From the NCBI GenBank assembly GCA_009773185.1, contig WPIF01000018.1, positions 1-57,726 on the forward strand: a DNA stretch of 57,726 nt, read 5' to 3'. The translations under genes and the position numbers were made by a program. The DNA is from Nitrospirota bacterium (GTDB taxonomy: Bacteria; Nitrospirota; Thermodesulfovibrionia; Thermodesulfovibrionales; UBA1546). The notes under the pieces were generated by a model. That model did no database searches and was not told the DNA's origin. It saw nothing but the letters and a program-made list of their open reading frames with translations. How positions within the stretch are numbered: position 1 is the first letter of the stretch; each line of letters begins with the position of its first letter. This document shows, one piece after another, positions 6,542-14,339 of the stretch.

Positions 6542-6841
6542 CGCGCGGCGATGTACGCGTTTTTCCACCTCATGCCCAATCGTGCGCATTGCGATGCGGA
6601 GCTCATAATCTGCCTGCATCCCTACCCAAACCTCGGGCGACGTGCCGAAGTATTTGCCAAGCCGTATTGCCGTGTCCGCGGTAATAGCACGCTTGCCGTT
6701 GACGATAGCGCTTATGCGGCCGGGGGGCACTGCGATGTCACGAGAGATCATATTGATGCTGATCCCCAAAGGCTTCATAAAGTCCTCAAGGAGAATCTCT
6801 CCTGGGTGAATCGGTTCAAGAAGTTTCTGTTTTGAAATCAT
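6536..6841 (-). CDS. higA: HigA family antitoxin
   Basis: The protein has 101 residues. An N-terminal HPGEILLEDFMKPLGISI and a Cro/C1-type helix-turn-helix (ISRDIAVPPGRISAIVNGKR) are followed by TADTAIRLGKYFGTSPEVWV, the hallmark of HigA/VapI addiction-module antitoxins. It follows higB by 9 nt, in the unusual toxin-first order typical of higBA. HigA binds HigB and represses the promoter. The C terminus ends in a short Arg-rich tail; the stop codon lies in an octamer repeat array. Confidence 0.93.
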   Translation of the reverse strand: MISKQKLLEPIHPGEILLEDFMKPLGISINMISRDIAVPPGRISAIVNGKRAITADTAIRLGKYFGTSPEVWVGMQADYELRIAMRTIGHEVEKRVHRRAA

Positions 6842-6850
6842 GTCACACCT

Positions 6851-7129
6851 CTAATGGTAGTCTGTTATTTCAACGTCAAAGGCGTCGCCGTCTTTCCAGA
6901 GAAAGCAGATTCGCCACTGATCGTTGATCCTGATACTGTATTGTCCCTTGCGATCCCCTTTCAGGGCTTCGAGCCGGTTGCCCGGCGGAACCCTGAGGTC
7001 TTCCAGATGCCTGGCACGGTGAAGGTACAGGAGCTTACGCCGTGCAACCCGTTCGATAGAACGAAACCTCGGCACGTCCTGGTCGTTGAACAGCGTCTCA
7101 GCTTTTGCATCACGGAATGACCGGATCAT
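6851..7129 (-). CDS. higB: HigB/RelE-type mRNA interferase toxin
   Basis: The protein has 92 residues. Family signatures are MIRSFRDAKAETLF at the start, RRKLLYLHRARHLEDLRVPP, NRLEALKGDRKGQYSIRIND and QWRICFLWKDGDAFDVEITD. HigB cleaves translated mRNA on the ribosome. It is the first gene of the higBA operon. A TTGACA / TAGACT promoter (7137-7165) places transcription initiation almost at the ATG, and no Shine-Dalgarno is present, so the mRNA is probably leaderless. Confidence 0.93.
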   Translation of the reverse strand: MIRSFRDAKAETLFNDQDVPRFRSIERVARRKLLYLHRARHLEDLRVPPGNRLEALKGDRKGQYSIRINDQWRICFLWKDGDAFDVEITDYH

Positions 7130-7136
7130 TATGAAT

Positions 7137-7165
7137 AGTCTATTACGTCATGTGTAATATGTCAA
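7137..7165 (-). promoter_or_regulatory. higBA promoter with internal inverted repeat
   Basis: On the minus strand TTGACA (complement of 7160-7165) and TAGACT (complement of 7137-7142) are spaced by 17 nt. An inverted repeat, TATTAC (7141-7146) and GTAATA (7154-7159), lies between them and is a candidate HigA operator. The expected start of transcription is about 7130, next to the ATG at 7129. Confidence 0.7.
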
Positions 7166-7249
7166 GCGGCATAGACTGCCCCGGCAGGATAAAACAGGCA
7201 TTAGGAAAAAAGTCTGTTTTATGGTATTTATATAGCAAAGGAGCTGGCT

Positions 7250-7762
7250 ATGGACGTGTTCACCGCAGTAAAAGAAAGAAGGAGCATAAGGAAGTTTCTG
7301 AAGAAAGATATTTCTGAAGATGTTCTTGATAAGCTTGTTGATGCGCTCATCTGGGCGCCGAGCGCAGGTAATCTCCAATCAAGGAAATTCTTTTTTATCA
7401 GTGATGAAAAAACCAAGGGCAGGCTCGCTTCTGCTGCGCTCAATCAGGGATTTATTTCAGATGCGCCTGTCATTGTCGTGTGCTGCGCTGATACTGCTAA
7501 AGCATCCCCTTACGGACAACGGGGTATTGAACTCTACGCTCTTCAGGATGTCTCGGCAAGTATCATGGCCATGATGCTTGTTGCCCATGAGGCAGGGCTT
7601 GGAACCTGCTGGGTCGGCGCTTTTAAGGATGAAGAAGTATCAAGGGTTCTCGGCCTTGGTAATATGCTTCGGCCTGTTGCGATTGTGCCTGTGGGTTATC
7701 CTGCAAAAATTCCAAAGCCGACATCAAGGGTCTCAAGGACAGAGGCTGTAGAATTCAGATAG
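7250..7762 (+). CDS. Nitroreductase family protein
   Basis: This 170-residue, single-domain FMN-dependent oxidoreductase begins VKERRSIRKFLKKDIS, the FMN-phosphate-binding start of the family. It has WAPSAGNLQSRKFFFI, then MMLVAHEAGLGTCWVGAF and RPVAIVPVGYPA near the C terminus, all standard nitroreductase motifs. The protein is cytosolic. The natural substrate cannot be told from sequence; members reduce nitro-compounds, quinones or flavins. AAAGGAG precedes the ATG at 7250. It stands alone, facing the LUD gene, with a structured repeat (7787-7911) between them. Confidence 0.9.
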   Translation: MDVFTAVKERRSIRKFLKKDISEDVLDKLVDALIWAPSAGNLQSRKFFFISDEKTKGRLASAALNQGFISDAPVIVVCCADTAKASPYGQRGIELYALQDVSASIMAMMLVAHEAGLGTCWVGAFKDEEVSRVLGLGNMLRPVAIVPVGYPAKIPKPTSRVSRTEAVEFR

Positions 7763-7786
7763 GCATTACAAGAGTCACAGGAATTT

Positions 7787-7911
7787 TAGACAGGGCATAG
7801 CATTTTCGCTCATTCTCGCTTCGCTCCGAGGAATTTTGCCTCTTGTTTATTAAAATACATCCTGTCGGAGTATCAGCAAAATAAAACCGCTCAAATACCA
7901 TGCCCTGTCTA
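7787..7911. repeat. Structured intergenic element, copy 1
   Basis: This is a 125-nt element with perfect 12-bp terminal arms: TAGACAGGGCAT (7787-7798) and ATGCCCTGTCTA (7900-7911). Inside lie CATTCTCGCTTCGCTCCGAG, then ATTTTGCC, and later GCAAAAT followed by AAAACCGCTC; ATTTTGC and GCAAAAT can form a second stem. The interior recurs at 20945-21097 and 49919-50055, whose end arms have different sequences but are again self-complementary. Confidence 0.8.
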
Positions 7912-7931
7912 TCTTATTGGATAAAGGCGTG

Positions 7932-9122
7932 TTATCTCAGTTTCAGCCTCAACGCCCAGTAGAGCCAGAGGACATGGGATTTGAGGAAGTACCAGACTTC
8001 TTCAGGAATATTGTCACTTCTGATTTTTCTTATTGCAACAGGCACATTGATTTCCAAAGGGCAGTTCTCCCTGCATTTTCCGCATGAGAGGCAGTATTCG
8101 AGCTTTTTGTTGACCTCGTCAGCAGTAAGGCTCTGGAGCGCAAGCCCCTTGCCGCCGAGATATTTTTCATCCGCAAAGAAATTTCCGACTGTGTTATACA
8201 TCGGGCAGTGAATCAGGCAGTTGCCGCAGTCAATGCAGTAAAGAAGCTCTTTATACTCGCCCTTCATAATCTCGGAGCGCTTGTTATCAAGGAGAATTAC
8301 AGTCACATCCTTTGGAGTGTGTACTCCCCGGAAAAATTTCTTCTCCACATCCGCTGTCTTGCTTACTCCGCTTATAATCTCCACAAATGACGGGATTGTA
8401 GAGCCGGTTGCATTGAAGCATATGACCTTAAGCATGTTAAGGGCATCCTCGACAGAAGGATATATCTTGTCTATGCCTGTTACGACTATATGCTTATCTC
8501 TTCTGATGGACTCGTAGATGTTCCCTTCATTATGGGTTATGACAATAGAACCTTCTTCAGCAGTGATTGCATTTGCTCCTGTAATCCCTACCTTTGCCTT
8601 TTCGATATAATCCCTAATCTCATCCCTTATGAATTTGACGATTTCCTCAGGGTTATCGCTGATATTTTTTTTGTAGTATGAAGAAAGCCCTTCTGCAATC
8701 TTCTTTGCAGACATGTGCGCAATAGGGCCGGTTGGATGAGAGGGCTTGAGATTCATGACCTGAAGGATTCTATCGCCTATGTCTGTCTCTATTACCTCAA
8801 TACCGTGTTTTTCAAGCTCATGTGTGAGGTCTATCTCTTTTGTGACATTGGATTTTGATTTTACTATGAGTTTTTCATTGCCTATCTCATTAAGCACAGC
8901 CTTTATCGCATCGCCTTTGTCTTTTGCCCTTATTACCTTAAAGCCGTTGCCTTCGAGCTTCTTTACAGCCTTTTCAAGGAGTTCTTCATTGCCAATGCAT
9001 AGCTCACGAGCAGCTTTCAGCCTCTTCTTCTTTTTTTCAAAATCATGAAGGGGGTTGTTTTTCTGCCGTTCTTTCACGGAATTGAAGGCCTTTTTCAGGG
9101 CTGCTACTTCATCAAAATTCAT
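7932..9122 (-). CDS. LUD domain / 4Fe-4S protein (LutB-like)
   Basis: I start this at ATG 9122 (396 aa, MNFDEVAALKKAF), since the upstream 25 residues begin at a TTG without a ribosome-binding site. Residues about 60-285 form an LUD domain (KSKSNVTKEIDLTHELEKHG, GITGANAITAEEGSIVI). A bacterial ferredoxin pair follows: CIDCGNCLIHCP and CLSCGKCRENCP, each ligating a 4Fe-4S cluster. This resembles LutB/LldF of lactate oxidation, but lutA and lutC are not adjacent. In anaerobes such proteins often donate or accept electrons in 2-oxoacid metabolism. It is divergent from the por operon, which suits a role in lactate/pyruvate redox chemistry. Confidence 0.85.
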   Translation of the reverse strand: MNFDEVAALKKAFNSVKERQKNNPLHDFEKKKKRLKAARELCIGNEELLEKAVKKLEGNGFKVIRAKDKGDAIKAVLNEIGNEKLIVKSKSNVTKEIDLTHELEKHGIEVIETDIGDRILQVMNLKPSHPTGPIAHMSAKKIAEGLSSYYKKNISDNPEEIVKFIRDEIRDYIEKAKVGITGANAITAEEGSIVITHNEGNIYESIRRDKHIVVTGIDKIYPSVEDALNMLKVICFNATGSTIPSFVEIISGVSKTADVEKKFFRGVHTPKDVTVILLDNKRSEIMKGEYKELLYCIDCGNCLIHCPMYNTVGNFFADEKYLGGKGLALQSLTADEVNKKLEYCLSCGKCRENCPLEINVPVAIRKIRSDNIPEEVWYFLKSHVLWLYWALRLKLR

Positions 9123-9239
9123 GGGGTATCTTAACCTTATTTCAGCATGAATATCAATTTGCCGGTTGTCTTTCGAGCAATGTGTTTGCGGCGGCAAAAT
9201 ATAAAAACCACTTATGTTATAATTAAAATCCCAAACAGC

Positions 9240-9269
9240 TTGAAAAATAGCTTGATAATTAGATAGAAT
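9240..9269 (+). promoter_or_regulatory. Candidate por operon promoter
   Basis: TTGAAA (9240-9245) and TAGAAT (9264-9269) are 18 nt apart, 26 nt upstream of the porG start, which has its own GGAGGA site. This is a sigma-70-type match only. Confidence 0.45.
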
Positions 9270-9295
9270 TGTAGACTTTATTGTGGAGGAAAATT

Positions 9296-9871
9296 ATGGC
9301 TGAGATGATGGAGATTCGATGGCATGGAAGGGGAGGCCAGGGAACAGTTACTGCTGCAAAGGTTTTGGCAGATGCATGCCTCAGCAGCGGACGGCATGTC
9401 CAGGCATTTCCGGAATACGGCCCTGAGAGGGCAGGAGCGCCGCTGAGGGCATACAACAGGATTAGTTCAAAGGAACTGAGGATGCATTGTCCGGTCCTCA
9501 ATCCTCAGGTTGTAAGTGTTGTTGATGCAACATTGCTTGACAGCATCAATGTCGCAGACGGTTCTACAAAAGACGCTATATTTGTTGTAAACACATCAAA
9601 GGACCCCAAAGAGATAAGGGCCAAGCTAAAAGCACAGCAGGGGCAGAAGGTCTATACAGTTGACGCATCGAAGATAGCAAAGGAATGTATTGGAAGGTCA
9701 CTGCCGAATGCTCCCATGCTCGGAGCTATATGCAAGGTAACCAGCCTTGTGTCTCTCGAAAGTCTTCTCGAAGATGTAAGAAAAAGCTTTGGAAAGAAAT
9801 TCGCACAGAAGATAATAGACGGCAATCTTGAGGCAACAAAGCGCGGATACGGGGAGGTAAAAGAAGGATGA
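9296..9871 (+). CDS. porG: Pyruvate/2-oxoacid:ferredoxin oxidoreductase, gamma subunit
   Basis: From ATG 9296 (GGAGGA at 9285-9290) this is 191 residues. The sequence RWHGRGGQGTVTAAKVLADA is the signature of the gamma domain, followed by FPEYGPERAGAPLRAYNRIS. It is one of four separate subunits of an enzyme that interconverts pyruvate + CoA with acetyl-CoA + CO2 using ferredoxin. Genes follow in the order porG-D-A-B with overlaps of a few bases. The four-subunit layout is typical of archaea and deep-branching anaerobic bacteria. Confidence 0.93.
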   Translation: MAEMMEIRWHGRGGQGTVTAAKVLADACLSSGRHVQAFPEYGPERAGAPLRAYNRISSKELRMHCPVLNPQVVSVVDATLLDSINVADGSTKDAIFVVNTSKDPKEIRAKLKAQQGQKVYTVDASKIAKECIGRSLPNAPMLGAICKVTSLVSLESLLEDVRKSFGKKFAQKIIDGNLEATKRGYGEVKEG

Positions 9872-10161
9872 AACTGAAGGGATGGAAAGACGTAATACCC
9901 GGCGCTGTCTGTACCGAAGCAGGCAGTGCTTTAAAGTTTAAAACAGGCTCATGGAGGGCTTCAAGGCCTAAATGGATAGAGGATAACTGTATCCAGTGTT
10001 TATTCTGCTGGATATATTGCCCTGATATGGCTGTCAATGTTAAAGACGGCAAGATGACAGGATTTAATTATGACTATTGCAAGGGCTGCGGCATATGCGC
10101 CCTTGAATGCCCCGGCAAAAAAGGGAATAAGGCAATTGTCATGGAAGAGGAGGGCAAATAA
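9868..10161 (+). CDS. porD: Pyruvate:ferredoxin oxidoreductase, delta (ferredoxin) subunit
   Basis: The protein has 97 residues and two 4Fe-4S motifs, CIQCLFCWIYCP and CKGCGICALECP, each with the trailing CP of bacterial ferredoxin clusters. It wires electrons from the TPP centre to external ferredoxin. It overlaps porG by 4 nt (ATGA) and its TAA overlaps the porA ATG by one base, indicating tight translational coupling. Confidence 0.93.
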   Translation: MKLKGWKDVIPGAVCTEAGSALKFKTGSWRASRPKWIEDNCIQCLFCWIYCPDMAVNVKDGKMTGFNYDYCKGCGICALECPGKKGNKAIVMEEEGK

Positions 10162-11342
10162 TGGCAAGGGTTGTTGCAGTTACAGGAAACGAAGCAGTTG
10201 CCGAGGCGTTGAGACAGGTTAACCCTGATGTCAGTTCAGCATATCCTATAACCCCTGCGACAGACATTATGCAGAGGTTTACAGGTTTTGTGTCCAACGG
10301 CAAGGTCAAGACAGAGATGATACTTGTGGAAAGCGAGCACAGCGCCATGAGCGGATGCATTGGAGCATCTGCAGCAGGCGGCAGGGTCATGACTGCTACT
10401 TCTTCACAGGGGCTTGCACTTATGTGGGAGGAACTGTTTATAGCCTCAGGCACAAGGCTGCCCATTGTTATGGCTTTGGTAAACAGGGCCTTGTCCGCGC
10501 CTTTAAATATTCACGGTGACCACTCTGATGGAATGGGAGCGCGTGATTGCGGCTGGATACAGCTTTGGTCTGAAAATGCACAGGATGCATATGACAATAC
10601 GATACAGGCCTTCCGCATAGCAGAGCATATGGACTTAAGGCTTCCTGCGATGGTTTGTCTGGACGGTTTTATAATCAGCCATTCCATAGAAAGAATAGAG
10701 TATATAGAAGACGATAAAGTAAAAAACTTTGTCGGGGAATTCAAAAACCTGAATCCTTTGCTCGACCTTGAGCATCCGGTCAGCTACGGGCCCTTGATAC
10801 TTCCTGATTATTATATGGAATACAGGAAGGCGCATGCCGAGGTCATGTCAAAGGTTGCGGGTGTGGTTTTAGATGTGGCAAAAGACTTTGAGAAAATATC
10901 AGGCAGAAAGTACGGACTGTTTGAAACATACAGGCTGGATGATGCGGAGATAGGCCTGGTTATTCTGAATTCAGCTGCCGGGACATCAAAAGACGTGATT
11001 GATGCCTTCAGGGAGAAGGGAATTAAGGCAGGCTTGCTAAAGCCCAGGTTATACAGGCCGTTTCCCTATGAAGAGGTAGGCAATGCACTTAAGCATCTGA
11101 AGGCTGTCTGTGTTCTTGACAGGGCTGATGCGTTCGGAGCTTCTTACGGCCCGCTGTTTATGGATATCGCATCAAGTCTTTACACCTGTAAGGAAAAACC
11201 TGTGCTCATAAACAAGATATACGGGCTTGGAGGAAGGGATTATCTGCCTGAGCATGCAGGGCTTGTGCTTGACGAGCTTGCTGGGATAGCAAAGACAGGG
11301 AAAGTTAAAACATTCAAAGAATATATCGGAGTGAGGGAATAA
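10161..11342 (+). CDS. porA: Pyruvate:ferredoxin oxidoreductase, alpha subunit
   Basis: This is a 393-residue protein. The N-terminal pyrimidine-binding domain carries SSAYPITPATDIMQRF, then ESEHSAMSGCIGASAAGGRV and the ATSSQGLALMWEELF segment. A C-terminal transketolase-like domain (about 255-360) has VILNSAAGTSKDVIDAF and RLYRPFPYEE. With porB it forms the TPP-dependent decarboxylation site. Substrate preference for pyruvate over other 2-oxoacids is inferred from the best overall resemblance to PorA; VorA is a close alternative. Confidence 0.92.
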   Translation: MARVVAVTGNEAVAEALRQVNPDVSSAYPITPATDIMQRFTGFVSNGKVKTEMILVESEHSAMSGCIGASAAGGRVMTATSSQGLALMWEELFIASGTRLPIVMALVNRALSAPLNIHGDHSDGMGARDCGWIQLWSENAQDAYDNTIQAFRIAEHMDLRLPAMVCLDGFIISHSIERIEYIEDDKVKNFVGEFKNLNPLLDLEHPVSYGPLILPDYYMEYRKAHAEVMSKVAGVVLDVAKDFEKISGRKYGLFETYRLDDAEIGLVILNSAAGTSKDVIDAFREKGIKAGLLKPRLYRPFPYEEVGNALKHLKAVCVLDRADAFGASYGPLFMDIASSLYTCKEKPVLINKIYGLGGRDYLPEHAGLVLDELAGIAKTGKVKTFKEYIGVRE

Positions 11343-11343
11343 C

Positions 11344-12321
11344 ATGGCAACACCAACAGGAATTACACTAAAAGAACTTTCAAAAAAAGAAGGGCTGCTG
11401 ACATCAGGCCACAGGATGTGTGCCGGCTGCGGTGCGCCTATAATCGTGAAAATGGTTCTACTTGCGGCAGAAGGCCCGATTATAGCAGCCAATGCAACAG
11501 GGTGCCTTGAGGTCTCTACCTGCATATCTGATTACACGGCATGGAAGATCCCATGGATACATAATGCCTTTGAGAATGCCGCGGCTACACTCTCCGGAGT
11601 TGAAACAATGTACAGGTCATTAAAGAAGCAGGGCAAGATAAGCAAGGACATAAAATTCATAGCCTTTGGCGGCGACGGCGGAACTTATGACATAGGCCTG
11701 CAGAGCCTTTCAGGAGCCATGGAGCGAGGGCATGATATGCTTTACGTATGCTATGACAACGGTGCATATATGAATACAGGCATCCAGCGCTCAAGCGCTA
11801 CTCCATTCGGAGCAGACACAACAACATGTCCTGCCGGAAGCGTTATTCCGGGCAAGACGCAGAACAGGAAGAACCTTACAAAGATAATGGCAGCGCACAA
11901 CATACCTTATGCTGCGCAGGCATCACCGAGCCACTGGATGGACCTTGTAAAAAAGGTGAAAAAGGCATTATCTATCACGGGCCCGAAGTTTATGAATATA
12001 CTTTCTCCCTGCAACAGGGGCTGGAGGTCGCGGACTGACGACGCCATAATGTTGAGCAGGCTTGGCGTTGAGACATGTTACTGGCCTCTGTATGAGATTG
12101 AAGATGGGGCCACAAAGGTAACCTTTAAGCCAAAGGAGAAAAAGCCATTGGTAGATTTCCTTAAGCCGCAGGGAAGATTTAAACATCTCTTTGCTCCTGA
12201 GAACGAATGGATGCTTAAGAAGTTTCAGGAGATTGTTGACAAGGAGTGGGAGTCTCTGCTTAAGTCCGACTCAGGTCGTTGCGACTCGAAACCGAGCGGA
12301 AAGGCGCCGGGAGCGGAATAG
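11344..12321 (+). CDS. porB: Pyruvate:ferredoxin oxidoreductase, beta (TPP) subunit
   Basis: The protein has 325 residues. It carries the 4Fe-4S ligands MCAGCGAP near the N terminus, the TPP/Mg motif FGGDGGTYDIGLQSL, and NGAYMNTGIQRSSATPFGA, typical of PorB. It begins one base after the porA stop. The last ~18 residues (from about 308, after DKEWESLLK) are a Ser/Gly/Pro-rich tail that PorB proteins do not usually have; the DNA there looks like repeat sequence rather than gene. The tail probably does not affect function. Confidence 0.93.
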   Translation: MATPTGITLKELSKKEGLLTSGHRMCAGCGAPIIVKMVLLAAEGPIIAANATGCLEVSTCISDYTAWKIPWIHNAFENAAATLSGVETMYRSLKKQGKISKDIKFIAFGGDGGTYDIGLQSLSGAMERGHDMLYVCYDNGAYMNTGIQRSSATPFGADTTTCPAGSVIPGKTQNRKNLTKIMAAHNIPYAAQASPSHWMDLVKKVKKALSITGPKFMNILSPCNRGWRSRTDDAIMLSRLGVETCYWPLYEIEDGATKVTFKPKEKKPLVDFLKPQGRFKHLFAPENEWMLKKFQEIVDKEWESLLKSDSGRCDSKPSGKAPGAE

Positions 12322-12328
12322 CTTAAGG

Positions 12329-12413
12329 TCTGCGGCCCGCAGAGTTGATTATTGGCGGTGTTTCTGATAACGTAAATTAAAAATCTTCAGCCCCCTGTTT
12401 ATTTTAGGGGGGC
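12329..12413 (+). terminator. Two hairpins downstream of porB
   Basis: TCTGC (12329-12333) pairs with GCAGA (12339-12343), and GCCCCCT (12390-12396) pairs with AGGGGGGC (12406-12413) around a T-rich loop. They lie between porB and the mglB-like gene and are likely to end the por transcript, though no clean T tract follows. Confidence 0.5.
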
Positions 12414-12443
12414 AAGAGGGCTTAGAAGGAGAAAAGACAGAGG

Positions 12444-12938
12444 ATGGCCGGTTCTGACCTTGTGATGTATGAAAATGAGTTCCAGAAGATTGATGAGGAA
12501 CTCCAGAAACTCCACCAGCAGGCAAATGCGACCGTTGTTTTCCTCGTGGATAAGAACGGCCAGCTTATAGCATCTGCCGGCGATACGCATGATATAGACA
12601 CAACCTCTCTTGCATCCTTGACAGCCGGCAATATTGCTGCGACAGGGGGAATTGCAAGGCTCCTTGGCGAAAAGGAGTTTACTATCCTTTTCCACGAGGG
12701 TGAAAAGGACAATATCCATATTTCCCTCATCGGGCAGAGGGTTATACTTGTTGTGATATTCGACCAGAGGTCTTCGCTGGGGCTTGTAAGGCTGAGGGTC
12801 AAAAAAACTTCCGAGGCTCTCACAAAATTATTTGAGGATATAACCAGCAAGGCGGAAAAAGAAAAAAGTGAAGGTAAGGCGGCAGATTCGCCGTTTGCAG
12901 AAATAAGTGATGAAGATATTGATAATCTTTTCAAATAG
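12444..12938 (+). CDS. mglB: Roadblock/LC7 domain protein (MglB-like)
   Basis: The protein has 164 residues. The roadblock fold covers about 10-125: ATVVFLVDKNGQLIASAGD, then GGIARLLGEKEFTILFHEGE and NIHISLIGQRVILVVIFDQR. A charged C-terminal tail ends in ISDEDIDNLF. MglB proteins are GTPase-activating partners of the Ras-like MglA and set cell polarity and motility in gliding and twitching bacteria. The MglA gene follows after 12 nt, so the pair forms an operon. Confidence 0.88.
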   Translation: MAGSDLVMYENEFQKIDEELQKLHQQANATVVFLVDKNGQLIASAGDTHDIDTTSLASLTAGNIAATGGIARLLGEKEFTILFHEGEKDNIHISLIGQRVILVVIFDQRSSLGLVRLRVKKTSEALTKLFEDITSKAEKEKSEGKAADSPFAEISDEDIDNLFK

Positions 12939-12950
12939 GATAGTGGTTAA

Positions 12951-13538
12951 GTGTCTTTTATAAATTATTCTTCACGGGAAATTAATTGTAAGATTGTATA
13001 TTATGGCCCGGGCCTTTGCGGCAAGACCACAAACCTTCAATTCATATACAAGAAGACAAACCCTGAACAGAAAGGCAAGCTGATATCATTGGCCACTGAG
13101 ACTGAAAGGACCCTGTTTTTTGACTTTCTTCCTCTGGCGCTTGGAGATATAAGGGGGTTCAAGGTAAGGTTCCATCTCTATACAGTCCCCGGGCAGGTTT
13201 TCTACGCAGCAAGCAGAAAACTGATACTTAAAGGGGTGGATGGAGTTATATTTGTCGCTGATTCACAGATAGAGAGAATGGAGGCTAATATGGAAAGCCT
13301 TGAAGACCTCAAGATAAATCTTGCGGAACAGGGGTATGCCATTGAAAAACTCCCTTATGCAGTTCAATATAATAAGAGAGACCTTTCCAATGTTGCTCCA
13401 CTTGAAGAAATGAATAAGCTTCTTAACGCAAATGGCGTGCAGTGGTTTGAGGCAGTAGCGCCGACAGGCACAGGTGTTTTTGAGACCCTGAAGAGTGTTG
13501 CCAAACAGGTCTTGCTTGAGCTCAAGAAGCATTACTAG
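12951..13538 (+). CDS. mglA: MglA-like small Ras GTPase
   Basis: The protein has 195 residues and starts at GTG 12951. It carries the P-loop YYGPGLCGKTTNLQFIYKKT, the MglA-type switch FHLYTVPGQVFY (Thr where Ras has Asp) and the base-recognition motif NKRDLSN. MglA-GTP marks the leading pole and controls type IV pili or gliding machinery. pilT lies 11 kb downstream in the same window. An AGCT-phased heptamer array begins a few bases after the stop. Confidence 0.93.
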   Translation: MSFINYSSREINCKIVYYGPGLCGKTTNLQFIYKKTNPEQKGKLISLATETERTLFFDFLPLALGDIRGFKVRFHLYTVPGQVFYAASRKLILKGVDGVIFVADSQIERMEANMESLEDLKINLAEQGYAIEKLPYAVQYNKRDLSNVAPLEEMNKLLNANGVQWFEAVAPTGTGVFETLKSVAKQVLLELKKHY

Positions 13539-13541
13539 TAT

Positions 13542-13573
13542 AGCTGGAAGCTGACAGCTGTCAGCCGTCAGCT
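13542..13573. repeat. AGCT-phased heptamer array
   Basis: AGCT (once AGCC) starts at 13542, 13549, 13556, 13563 and 13570, exactly 7 nt apart. It includes the perfect palindrome CTGACAGCTGTCAG (13551-13564). It lies directly after the mglA stop. Related arrays lie at 15177-15201, 29472-29496 and 48168-48185. Confidence 0.85.
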
Positions 13574-13596
13574 AATAAATAAAAAAAGGAGATTTT

Positions 13597-14220
13597 ATGA
13601 AGAGATTTTTTGTTCTGGCAGCGATTTTAGGATTGGTTATCACAGGGTGTGCGAAGAAGGAAGAGAAAAAAGGGCAGTATCTTGTAAAGATAAACAATGT
13701 TACGATAACGAAGGAAGACCTGAAAAAGGAGATTGATGCTCTTCCTGTATTTGCCCAGAAGATGTTCGAGGGTGAGGAAGGGACCGCAAAGCTTGTTGAT
13801 GAACTTATCAAAAAAGAGCTTCTTTATCAGGAGGCAAAGAAGAAAGGGCTTGATAAGGACCCTGCGTACCAGAAAAAACTGGTGGATTCCCAGAAACTGA
13901 TTCTCATAAGCTCTCTGCTTGAAAAAGAGATAGAAGACAAGGCCAAGGTATCTGATAAAGACGTGAAAAATTTCTATGATAAAAACAGGGCGGATTTCAC
14001 AGTGCAGGGCAAACCGATTGAATTTGAGAAAATCAAGGATATGCTTGCACAGCGGCTGACAGCCCAGAAACAGAAAGAGGTATTTGAGACTTACGTGGAA
14101 AACCTTAAGAAATCTTATAAGGTTGATATAAATAAAGAGGCAATTGCAGCTATGTCAAAAAAGGAAGAATCCAAAGAACCCGTGAAGGAAGCCCCTCAAA
14201 AAGAAGCGCCTAAAAAATAA
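13597..14220 (+). CDS. SurA-N-like lipoprotein (chaperone-type, no PPIase domain)
   Basis: The protein has 207 residues with a lipoprotein signal (ILGLVITGCAKK, lipobox Cys at 18). What follows is the SurA/PrsA-type N-terminal chaperone fold: VKINNVTITKEDLKKEIDAL, VDELIKKELLYQEAKKKGLD and KVSDKDVKNFYDKNR. The parvulin PPIase domain normally inserted before the last helix is missing; the sequence passes straight to FEKIKDMLAQRLTAQKQKEV. It is probably a periplasmic chaperone-like protein anchored to a membrane. Its tail is Lys/Glu/Pro-rich. A strong terminator follows. Confidence 0.82.
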   Translation: MKRFFVLAAILGLVITGCAKKEEKKGQYLVKINNVTITKEDLKKEIDALPVFAQKMFEGEEGTAKLVDELIKKELLYQEAKKKGLDKDPAYQKKLVDSQKLILISSLLEKEIEDKAKVSDKDVKNFYDKNRADFTVQGKPIEFEKIKDMLAQRLTAQKQKEVFETYVENLKKSYKVDINKEAIAAMSKKEESKEPVKEAPQKEAPKK

Positions 14221-14230
14221 TAAAAGCATA

Positions 14231-14259
14231 GAAGCTCTCCGGTTTTACCGGAGAGCTTC
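14231..14259 (+). terminator. Rho-independent-type terminator
   Basis: GAAGCTCTCCGGT (14231-14243) pairs perfectly with ACCGGAGAGCTTC (14247-14259) around a 3-nt loop. It is followed by TTCCTC and ends the SurA-like gene transcript. Confidence 0.85.
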
Positions 14260-14302
14260 TTCCTCAAAAGCCTGCCTGATTGCCTGTGCTGTCTCTTTAT
14301 AA

Positions 14303-14331
14303 TTGAAAAAGTTTAGTATTTCTTTTATATT
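14303..14331 (+). promoter_or_regulatory. lipA promoter (probably leaderless)
   Basis: TTGAAA (14303-14308) and TATATT (14326-14331) are separated by 17 nt. The expected transcription start is about 14338, two bases before the lipA ATG at 14340, and there is no Shine-Dalgarno. Confidence 0.65.
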
Positions 14332-14339
14332 TAATAACC

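Noticed and set aside
1-7200. Prophage or integrative element
   Set aside because: ORF6N and toxin-antitoxin genes hint at mobility, but there is no integrase, transposase, capsid or terminase gene.
7866-7911. Right arm of the structured element as a simple rho-independent terminator for the nitroreductase gene
   Set aside because: Its partner arm is 100 nt away and the core is conserved in two other places, so a dispersed element explains it better; terminator function is still possible.
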